Assembly (NCBI GenBank): GCA_946885905.1 | Contig: CAMPHL010000186.1 | Coordinates: 1 to 5,896 of the forward strand | DNA length: 5,896 nt | Direction: 5' to 3' | Origin: an uncultured Pseudomonadota bacterium | Lineage (GTDB): Bacteria; Pseudomonadota; Gammaproteobacteria; Burkholderiales; Usitatibacteraceae | Shown here: positions 1 to 5,143 of the stretch, one piece after another | How the letters are laid out: the number at the start of each line of letters is the position of its first letter | Numbering within the stretch: the stretch's first letter is position 1 | The notes under the pieces: model-generated | The model's database searches: none | What the model was told of the DNA's origin: nothing | The model's input: the letters and a program-made list of their open reading frames with translations, nothing else | Made by a program: the position numbers and the translations under genes

Positions 1-14
1 GTATGACAGAAACC

Positions 15-653
15 TCAGGCCTGCGTCCACCGGCGATGGCGCTGCTCGATCGCTTCCCGCACGGCTGGCGCGATGCGCGGGCCGAGGGCGAGGGCCATGG
101 CCTCGGCGTAGAACGCGGACCTCTCATCGGGCAGGGCGCGGTCGAGCGCATCGAAGGCGTGCTCCATCAACGCGCCATCCTCCGAACGGATGGCAGTGAT
201 GGCGAAATTCACATGCAGCACGCGCCAGGGTCGTTCGGGGTTGGAGCGTTCGAGGTCCGCGGCAAGCACGGGGGCCACGTGGGCGATGAGGCCCTGCATC
301 AGGCCGAAGGCGGCGGAGAGCTCGGCGGCGCCGCGTGCCGCATTCGAGCGGCGCGCGAGCGCGTTCACCACGGGCTCGATCGCGCGGAAGGCCACTTCGT
401 GGCGCATCGCCCAGAGGGCCACTCCTATCACGAGCTCATCGTCGCCGCGCCGGTGGCCCTCGGCGAGGGCCGCATCGACCAGGTCCGGGACGTCCTCTAG
501 CGCGAGCGAGCCCGAGCCGCCGTGGCGCCGGTCGATGGCCTCGAAGGTGCGAAGGTAGCCCGCGAGCGGCTCCCCGGCGTCGGCATAGCGCTTGCCGAGC
601 GCGCGCGTGGCGGCCTCGCCTTCATCGCCGAACCGGATCTCCTGGACGTTCAT
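15..653 (-). CDS. Conserved hypothetical protein, 212 aa, function unknown
   Basis: I do not recognise a characterised family. The product is a soluble protein of 212 residues with no signal peptide or convincing membrane segment. It is rich in Ala, Glu and Arg and looks largely helical. Distinctive stretches include DDELVIGVALWAMRHEVAF (about residues 71-89), a central segment around ERPWRVLHVNFAITAIR (about 140-156) and a basic C-terminal end RHRRWTQA. An in-frame TAG stop lies four codons upstream of the ATG, so the start cannot be much further out; no clear Shine-Dalgarno sequence precedes it. Codon use and GC skew at third positions look native, and the reading frame is open and complete. 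It is transcribed away from the PHP gene across a 60-bp gap, so it is a separate unit. The overlapping plus-strand open frames here are read as shadows. It is likely a real gene of unknown role. Confidence 0.8.
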   Translation of the reverse strand: MNVQEIRFGDEGEAATRALGKRYADAGEPLAGYLRTFEAIDRRHGGSGSLALEDVPDLVDAALAEGHRRGDDELVIGVALWAMRHEVAFRAIEPVVNALARRSNAARGAAELSAAFGLMQGLIAHVAPVLAADLERSNPERPWRVLHVNFAITAIRSEDGALMEHAFDALDRALPDERSAFYAEAMALALGPRIAPAVREAIEQRHRRWTQA

Positions 654-657
654 TGGC

Positions 658-686
658 TTGGGCTAAACCCCCAATTCTGATACAAT
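658..686 (+). promoter_or_regulatory. Candidate sigma70 promoter for the PHP gene
   Basis: The 60-bp divergent gap is AT-rich compared with its surroundings. TACAAT at 681-686 matches the -10 consensus at five of six positions. Exactly 17 bp upstream, TTGGGC (658-663) keeps only the TTG of the -35 box. Transcription would begin near 693, giving a leader of about 20 nt before the TTG start codon. The -35 lies within 5 bp of the divergent gene's start codon, so a transcription factor bound here could affect both genes. This rests on consensus matching only. Confidence 0.4.
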
Positions 687-713
687 TTTTCCTGATTTCC
701 GAAACTGAAGCAT

Positions 714-1550
714 TTGGAAAATTTTGATCTGCACAACCATTCGACCTGCTCGGATGGTTTGCTGACACCGACCCAGCTGATCGAGCTCGCCGCCCGCACC
801 GGGACCGACGCGATCGCACTCACGGACCACGACAACATCGACGGCCTCGAGGAGGCTCACGAGGCTGCGCGGCGAGTGGGCATCGGGTTCGTGGCCGGGG
901 TCGAGATTTCGGTGAGCTGGGGGGAGACGACGCTTCACGTGGTGGGCCTGGACCTGGACCCTTCGGCCGCCATGCTGCGCGAGGGCCTCGAGGGGATTCG
1001 CGCGGGCCGGCTGCAACGGGGGAAACAGATCGCGGCGGCGCTCTCGAAGGTCGGTTTCGATGGAACGTACGAGGCTGCGCTGGAGCTCGCGGGAAACGAG
1101 ACGCTGCTCAGCCGCACGCACTTCGCGCGGCACCTGGTGGGCCGCGGAGCGGCCAAGGACACGCAGCACGCCTTCGACCGGTACCTCGCAAGGGGAAAGC
1201 CGGCGTACGTGCAGCATCGCTGGGCTTCCCTGGAGGAAGCGATGGAATGGATCCTCGGCAGCGGCGGTGTGGCGGTGCTGGCGCACCCCGGGCGGTACGA
1301 CCTCAAGCCCATGTTCCGCGACGAGCTGCTGCGGCAGTTCAAGGCGCTGGGCGGTGCGGCCATCGAAGTGGTGACCGGCAGCCATCGGCCGGAGCAATAC
1401 GGAACATGGCAGCGCGTGGCGACCGAGTACGGCTTCCTCGCCTCGCGCGGCGCGGACTATCACGGGCCGGGCGAAAGCCCGAGCGAGCCGGGGCGGCTGC
1501 CGCCGCTGGCGGCGGCGTTGACGCCGGTGTGGTCCAGGTTCAGGCATTAG
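714..1550 (+). CDS. rnm: PHP-domain phosphoesterase, RNase AM / 3',5'-nucleoside bisphosphate phosphatase type
   Basis: This is a PHP metallohydrolase of 278 aa. Visible metal-ligand motifs are DLHNHSTCSDG (residues 5-15; H7, H9, D14), TDHD (37-40), GVEIS (62-66; E64), H75, H136, AHPGRYD (190-196; H191) and GADYHGP (246-252; D248, H250). Order and length match E. coli YciV (TrpH, RNase AM) and the Chromobacterium violaceum 3',5'-nucleoside bisphosphate phosphatase. That family removes phosphate from pAp-like nucleotides, and in E. coli it trims rRNA 5' ends in a 5'-to-3' direction. It is a cytoplasmic enzyme. No ATG fits: an in-frame TGA lies at 693-695 and the only starts before the first metal motif are CTG 705 and TTG 714. 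TTG 714 puts DLH at residue 5, as is usual in the family. A clear Shine-Dalgarno is absent. The last codons and the TAG stop lie inside a dispersed-type repeat (see 1541-1580). yciO follows, as in E. coli. Which substrate dominates cannot be read from sequence. Confidence 0.93.
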   Translation: MENFDLHNHSTCSDGLLTPTQLIELAARTGTDAIALTDHDNIDGLEEAHEAARRVGIGFVAGVEISVSWGETTLHVVGLDLDPSAAMLREGLEGIRAGRLQRGKQIAAALSKVGFDGTYEAALELAGNETLLSRTHFARHLVGRGAAKDTQHAFDRYLARGKPAYVQHRWASLEEAMEWILGSGGVAVLAHPGRYDLKPMFRDELLRQFKALGGAAIEVVTGSHRPEQYGTWQRVATEYGFLASRGADYHGPGESPSEPGRLPPLAAALTPVWSRFRH

Positions 1551-1580
1551 GAACTGGCATCAGGAATTAGGAATTGGGAG
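1541..1580 (+). repeat. Two tandem 20-bp repeat units overlapping the PHP gene stop codon
   Basis: The units 1541-1560 (CAGGCATTAGGAACTGGCAT) and 1561-1580 (CAGGAATTAGGAATTGGGAG) agree at 16 of 20 positions. The shorter core GGCATCAGG also recurs at 1556-1564 and 1584-1592, and as GGCATCGGG at 1597-1605. The first unit contains the TAG (1548-1550) that ends the PHP gene, so its last residues R-H-stop are encoded by repeat sequence. GGAATTAGGAATTGGGA-type strings resemble dispersed intergenic repeats of GC-rich proteobacteria, but I cannot name a defined family. Confidence 0.8.
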
Positions 1581-1655
1581 TAGGGCATCAGGCGTAGGCA
1601 TCGGGCGCTGACCGGTGCTTTGCCTGATTCCCGATTGCCAATTCCTAATGCCTGA
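1560..1655. repeat. Long imperfect inverted repeat (MITE/REP-like hairpin) between the PHP gene and yciO
   Basis: The left arm 1560-1593 aligns without gaps to the reverse complement of 1622-1655 at 29 of 34 positions; one of the five differences is a G-U pair in RNA. Inside it, 1596-1604 pairs with 1612-1620 (GCATCGG with CCGGTGC plus two flanking pairs), leaving the 7-nt loop at 1605-1611. The element can therefore fold into one long, nearly continuous hairpin. No run of T follows the stem, so it does not look like a standard intrinsic terminator. It holds no gene and fills most of the 147-bp gap. A dispersed non-coding repeat that could act in mRNA processing or attenuation is the best reading. 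Confidence 0.8.
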
Positions 1656-1697
1656 CGCCTGAATCCCAACGCCCCATTTCAAGACCCATAGCTTTGG

Positions 1698-2336
1698 ATG
1701 GCGCAATTCTTTTCCGTTCATCCCGACAACCCGCAGCCGCGGCTCGTGCGGCAGGCGGTCGACATCATCCGCGCGGGCGGCGTGGTCGCCTATCCGACCG
1801 ACTCCTGCTATGCCCTGGGATGCCACATCGGCGACAAGCCCGCGATGGAACGCATTCGCCGCATCCGCGCAGTGGACGAGCGCCACCAGTTCACGCTCGT
1901 GTGCCGCAACCTTTCCGAGGTAGGACAGTTCGCCAAGGTGGATAACCTCCAATTCCGGCTGATCCGGGCCAACACCCCCGGCAGCTACACGTTCATCCTT
2001 CGCGCGACCCGCGACGTTCCGCGACGCCTGCTCACGCCGCGCCACACGATCGGCGTGCGCATCCCCGGGCACAACGTGGCGATGGCGCTCCTGGAGGCGC
2101 TCGGCGAGCCGATCCTTTCCTCGACCCTCATCCTGCCCGCGCACGGCGTGGCGTTGAACGACGCGGCCGAGATCCGCCGCCACCTGGAGCACTCCGTCGA
2201 CCTCGTGATCGATTCGGGGCCGTGCAACGGCCAGGTCACGACGGTGGTGGACCTCTCCGGGGAAGCTCCGCGGCTGGTGCGCGAGGGCGGCGGCGACATC
2301 CGGCCCTTCGGGTTCGTGAAGGCGGCGCTGCACTGA
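1698..2336 (+). CDS. yciO: YciO, TsaC/Sua5/YrdC-like protein
   Basis: The 212-aa product resembles E. coli YciO almost end to end as I recall that sequence: MAQFFSVHPDNPQ at the N terminus, VVAYPTDSCYALGC (29-42), FTLVCRNLSE (65-74), NTPGSYTFIL (92-101), VPRRLL (107-112), IGVRIP (118-123), LLEALGEPILSS (131-142), TTVVDLS (181-187) and VREGGGD (194-200). The fold is that of YrdC/TsaC/Sua5, enzymes that make threonylcarbamoyl-AMP for the t6A37 modification of tRNA. YciO is a distinct subgroup. The K-x-R and S-x-N residues of TsaC/Sua5 are not seen; the matching places read RIRAVDERHQFTL (55-67, approximately) and SSTLI (141-145). An automatic 'threonylcarbamoyl-AMP synthase' label would therefore be an over-call. 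It is cytoplasmic. The ATG at 1698 has no strong Shine-Dalgarno but gives the exact YciO N terminus. The stop overlaps the next start (TGATG), implying translational coupling with the M50 gene. Confidence 0.95.
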   Translation: MAQFFSVHPDNPQPRLVRQAVDIIRAGGVVAYPTDSCYALGCHIGDKPAMERIRRIRAVDERHQFTLVCRNLSEVGQFAKVDNLQFRLIRANTPGSYTFILRATRDVPRRLLTPRHTIGVRIPGHNVAMALLEALGEPILSSTLILPAHGVALNDAAEIRRHLEHSVDLVIDSGPCNGQVTTVVDLSGEAPRLVREGGGDIRPFGFVKAALH

Positions 2337-3001
2337 TGGATCCCTACACCCTCCTCATCAAGATCTGCATCAACGCCTTGCCCCTGATCTTCGCGATCAC
2401 CCTTCACGAGGCCGCCCATGGATACGTGGCGAAGCGGTTCGGCGACAACACCGCCTACATGCTGGGACGCGTGACGCTCAACCCGGCGAAGCACATCGAT
2501 CTGGTGGGCACGATCGCGTTCCCGCTGCTGTCGATGTTGCTCGGCGGGATCCTCTTCGGGTGGGCGAAGCCCGTGCCCGTCAACTTCCAGAACCTGCGCG
2601 ATCCCAAGCGCGACATGTTGTGGGTGGCCGCCGCGGGACCGGGGTCCAACGTCGTCCAGGGGCTGATATGGGCGATCCTCGCGAAGTTGATCGCGATGAC
2701 CGGCTCCGATTCGGGGATCGCCGAGTTCTGGTTCGCCGTGGCCGTTGCCGGCATCGGCTGGAACATCGTCCTTGCGATCTTCAACCTCTTCCCCATCCTG
2801 CCGCTCGACGGCGGCCGCATCGTGACCAGCCTCCTGCCGAATCGCCTTTCGTATTCCTATTCGCGCCTGGAACCCTATGGCATGCCGATTCTCCTGGGCC
2901 TGATCATCATGATGACGATCTACCGGCCCCTGGGCGCCGCGTTCTTCGGCCTGATCAGCGCGGCCAACCAGCTCGTGTATTCGGCGTTCGGGTTGATCTG
3001 A
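2336..3001 (+). CDS. Site-2 protease family (M50) integral membrane zinc metalloprotease
   Basis: This 221-aa polytopic membrane protein carries the zinc motif HEAAH (residues 24-28; ligands H24 and H28, catalytic E25) inside the first hydrophobic segment. The third-ligand motif is NLFPILPLDGGR (150-161; D158). Hydrophobic segments fall roughly at 8-27, 55-78, 97-122, 130-155, 183-197 and 200-220. Its size and the two motifs fit the short YwhC/FPN3-like M50 group without PDZ or CBS domains, not the longer RseP. Such proteins cleave substrates within the membrane; the substrate here is unknown. The open frame extends upstream to 2222, but ATG 2336 is preferred because it overlaps the yciO stop (TGATG) and places HEXXH near the N terminus as usual. 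GAAGG at 2318-2322 is too distant to be a good ribosome site, so coupling from yciO is likely. trpS begins 3 bp after its stop. Confidence 0.93.
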   Translation: MDPYTLLIKICINALPLIFAITLHEAAHGYVAKRFGDNTAYMLGRVTLNPAKHIDLVGTIAFPLLSMLLGGILFGWAKPVPVNFQNLRDPKRDMLWVAAAGPGSNVVQGLIWAILAKLIAMTGSDSGIAEFWFAVAVAGIGWNIVLAIFNLFPILPLDGGRIVTSLLPNRLSYSYSRLEPYGMPILLGLIIMMTIYRPLGAAFFGLISAANQLVYSAFGLI

Positions 3002-3004
3002 CAG

Positions 3005-4213
3005 ATGTTCCAGGACCGTGTCCTCTCCGGCATGCGCCCCACGGGCGCGATGCACCTCGGCCACTACCACGGCGCGCTCAAGAACTGGGTCCGCCTGCAG
3101 AACGAATACCCCTGCCTCTTTTTCGCGGCCGACTGGCACGCCCTCACCACGCACTACGAGGACCCGTCGGTCATCGAGGCCACGGTGTGGGAGATGTTCA
3201 TCGACTGGCTGGCAGCCGGCATCGATCCGGGCAAGGCCACGCTGTTCATCCAGTCGCGCGTGCCGCAGCATGCCGAGCTCACGATGCTGCTCTCGTTCTT
3301 CACGCCGCTCGCCTGGCTCGAGCGGGTGCCGACGTACAAGGACCTGGTGGAGCAGCATGCCGAGCGCGGCCGCGACATCCTCACCTACGGCTTCCTGGGT
3401 TACCCGCTCATGCAGGCCGCCGACATCATGATCTACCGCGCGAACAAGGTGCCCGTGGGCGAGGACCAGGTTTCCCACATAGAGCTCACGCGCGAGATCG
3501 CGCGGCGCTTCAACCACCTGTTCGGCCGCGAGAAGGGCTTCGAGGAGAAGGCCGAGGCCGCGATCAAGAAGATGGGGCCGAAGAAGGCGAAGCTCTACCG
3601 CGGCCTGCGGCAGAAATTCCAGGAGCAGGGCGATGCGGCGGCGATGGGCGAGGCGCGCGCGCTGGTCGAGGACGTGGTGAACCTGTCGCTCGGCGACAAG
3701 GAACGCCTCTACGGCTACATCGAGGGCGGCGGGCGCGTGATCCTCGCCGAGGCCGAGGCGCTGCTCACGGAGACGCCGAAGCTCCTGGGCCTGGATGGCG
3801 GCAAGATGTCCAAGAGCTCGGACAACGCGATCATGCTGCGCGAGAAGCCCGAGTCGGTGACGGTCAAGATCCGCAGGATGCAGACGGACCCGGCGCGCGT
3901 GCGGCGGCAGGATCCGGGCAATCCCGAGAAGTGCCCGGTGTGGAACCTGCACCAGGTCTACTCCTCGAAGGAAACGCGCGACTGGGTCTGGAGCGGCTGC
4001 ACCACGGCGGGCATCGGCTGCCTGGATTGCAAGCAGCCCGTCATCGACGCGGTCAATGCGGAGATCGCGCCGATCCGCGAGCGCGCGGCGCAGTACGAAG
4101 AGGATCCGACGCTGGCGAGGAACATCATCCAGGACGGCTGCGAGAAGGCCTCCGACCTCGCCGACGAGACGATGCGCGATGTCCGCGCGGCAATGGGCCT
4201 CAGCTACACCTGA
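3005..4213 (+). CDS. trpS: Tryptophan--tRNA ligase, long form with putative [4Fe-4S] motif
   Basis: TrpS charges tRNA-Trp with tryptophan using ATP. It is a cytoplasmic class Ic synthetase, normally a dimer. The HIGH motif is HLGH (residues 17-20, after SGMRPTGAM) and KMSKS is at 267-271, preceded by LLGLDGG. The tryptophan-site region includes YPLMQAADIMIY (133-144) and GEDQ (152-155). At 402 aa it is about 65-70 residues longer than the usual 330-340. The extra length lies between HIELTREIARRFN (158-170) and KMSKS, as a charged, Lys/Glu/Ala-rich helical stretch (about 175-255). The C-terminal part has C310, C332, C339 and C342, a C-x21-C-x6-C-x2-C pattern very close to the iron-sulfur site described for Thermotoga maritima TrpRS. 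The start is ATG 3005, 3 bp after the M50 stop, with no strong Shine-Dalgarno. No leader peptide or T-box is visible upstream. Confidence 0.97.
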   Translation: MFQDRVLSGMRPTGAMHLGHYHGALKNWVRLQNEYPCLFFAADWHALTTHYEDPSVIEATVWEMFIDWLAAGIDPGKATLFIQSRVPQHAELTMLLSFFTPLAWLERVPTYKDLVEQHAERGRDILTYGFLGYPLMQAADIMIYRANKVPVGEDQVSHIELTREIARRFNHLFGREKGFEEKAEAAIKKMGPKKAKLYRGLRQKFQEQGDAAAMGEARALVEDVVNLSLGDKERLYGYIEGGGRVILAEAEALLTETPKLLGLDGGKMSKSSDNAIMLREKPESVTVKIRRMQTDPARVRRQDPGNPEKCPVWNLHQVYSSKETRDWVWSGCTTAGIGCLDCKQPVIDAVNAEIAPIRERAAQYEEDPTLARNIIQDGCEKASDLADETMRDVRAAMGLSYT

Positions 4214-4218
4214 CCCCC

Positions 4219-4263
4219 AACGCAGACGAACGCAGATGGAGGCACGCAGATGAACGCAAAACG
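4219..4263 (+). repeat. ACGCAGA short tandem repeat spanning the next gene's start
   Basis: ACGCAGA occurs at 4220-4226, 4230-4236 and 4244-4250, and a variant ACGCAAA at 4254-4260, with steps of 10, 14 and 10 bp. AACGCAGATG-type repeats are a familiar intergenic class in many bacterial genomes; that is from memory. The block fills the 36-bp gap after trpS and runs into the first codons of the hydrolase-like gene. Confidence 0.7.
4238..4242 (+). promoter_or_regulatory. Strong Shine-Dalgarno (GGAGG) for the hydrolase-like gene
   Basis: GGAGG lies 7 nt before the ATG at 4250, an ideal spacing and the best ribosome site in the window. It sits between two ACGCAGA units, so site and start codon are both set in repeat sequence. 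It decides the start of this gene. Confidence 0.8.
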
Positions 4264-5143
4264 ACTGTTCTCCGGGCTCGCGCTGGGGGTTGTCGCGCTG
4301 CACGTGGCGCTCGCCGTTTCGGCCGCCACCCCGGTGCCCTCGGGCCGCTGGAGCTTCGTGTTCACCGACCAGAAGGGGCGTCCCGACCGGCCGATCCGGG
4401 TTTTCACCTACCGCCCACGCGCCTGCGACACGACCTGCCCGATCATGATCGTGCTGCACGGTGCCAAACGTGACGCCTATCCCTACATGAAGGACTGGGC
4501 CTCGGTCGCCGACGACCACAAGCTGATCCTGATCGGCCCGCAGTTCGAGGAGCGCCACTGGCCCGGGGCCGCCGCGTACAACGAGGGCGACGTGAAGGCC
4601 CAGCCCGGCCGCGAGGGCTGGGTGTTCGCCGCGATCGAGCACGTCTTCGACGAGATGCGCGACGGGCAGAAGGATTACGTGATCTTCGGGCACGGCGCCG
4701 GTGCCCAGGTGGTGCAGCGCATGGCGATCTATCGCCCCGACAACCGCGCGCGGGTGATGGTCGCGGCCAACCCCGGCTGGTACACCATGCCGGAGTGGCG
4801 CAAGGAGAAGGAGAAGGTCTACAAGGAGCCCTTTCCCTACTCGATGATCGACTCGCCCGCGGGCGAAGCCGAATTGAGGACCGCGCTGCAGAAGCGCCTC
4901 ATCCTCATCGTCAACGAGAAGGACGCGCCGCCCGACACGGAGGGCAGCGAGAAGCGCGACCAGGTGGTGAAGCAGGGCGAAAACCGCGTGGAGCGCGGGG
5001 AGAACTTCATCAAGGCCGCGACCGGCGCCTCGCAGGACCTGGGGGTGAAGCTCGGCTGGGAGCTCCACGAGGCACCCGACAAAGTGAACGACGTCTACAC
5101 GATGGGCGACTTCGCCGCCCGCCTCGTCTACGGCAAGCGATGA
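4250..5143 (+). CDS. Secreted alpha/beta-hydrolase-fold protein, probable pseudoenzyme
   Basis: The 297-aa product has a Sec signal peptide: basic MNAKR, a hydrophobic core (about 6-23) and a likely cut near VSA-A (24-26). It is therefore probably periplasmic or exported. The mature part follows the alpha/beta-hydrolase order: strand and oxyanion region PIMIVLHG (64-71), a nucleophile-elbow region VIFGHGAGAQ (144-153), ANPGWYTMP (173-181), a late strand LILIVNEKD (217-225; D225 a possible acid), and a C-terminal LHEAPDKVNDVYTM (272-285). It resembles PHB-depolymerase/esterase-like relatives, which read GHSAG and a GHD-type histidine. Here the serine position is G149 (codon GGC, one change from AGC) and the histidine position appears to be N280. 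Classical serine hydrolysis is thus unlikely. C59 and C63 could form a small disulfide. The frame is intact and ends in an ATGA overlap with scpA, so it is translated with its neighbours. The ligand or role is unknown. Confidence 0.85.
   Translation: MNAKRLFSGLALGVVALHVALAVSAATPVPSGRWSFVFTDQKGRPDRPIRVFTYRPRACDTTCPIMIVLHGAKRDAYPYMKDWASVADDHKLILIGPQFEERHWPGAAAYNEGDVKAQPGREGWVFAAIEHVFDEMRDGQKDYVIFGHGAGAQVVQRMAIYRPDNRARVMVAANPGWYTMPEWRKEKEKVYKEPFPYSMIDSPAGEAELRTALQKRLILIVNEKDAPPDTEGSEKRDQVVKQGENRVERGENFIKAATGASQDLGVKLGWELHEAPDKVNDVYTMGDFAARLVYGKR

Noticed and set aside
3..500. A 165-codon plus-strand frame opposite the hypothetical gene
   Set aside because: The minus-strand frame covers the whole region and has protein-like composition, while this one looks like an antisense shadow. 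The choice is judged by composition only.
663..1547. A 294-codon minus-strand frame opposite the PHP gene
   Set aside because: The plus strand encodes all the PHP metal motifs; the minus frame has no recognisable domain.
1596..1620. Inner stem-loop as an intrinsic terminator after the PHP gene
   Set aside because: No T tract follows the stem (next bases TGCCTGATTC), and the structure is explained as the tip of the larger inverted repeat.
1635..1664. Promoter for yciO: TTGCCA (1635-1640) with CTGAAT (1659-1664)
   Set aside because: The -35 is good (5/6) but the -10 matches only 3/6, and both lie within the repeat arm. Too weak to annotate.
2222..2335. N-terminal extension of the M50 protein from an upstream ATG
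   Set aside because: It would overlap yciO by over 110 bp and add a Gly/Arg-rich stretch; ATG 2336 gives the usual family N terminus.
4219..4263. CRISPR or iteron array
   Set aside because: The units are only 7-10 bp, there are three or four copies, and there are no spacers of regular length, replication genes or cas genes.
2560..4473. A 637-codon plus-strand open frame across M50, trpS and the hydrolase start
   Set aside because: It is an out-of-frame shadow of three recognised genes, with Arg/Pro/Gly-rich low-complexity translation.
1985..5068. A very long (1027-codon) open frame on the minus strand
   Set aside because: It lies opposite yciO, M50, trpS and the hydrolase-like gene, all with clear family motifs. 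Its translation is rich in Arg, His, Val and Leu with no domain, as expected for an antisense frame of GC-rich codons.
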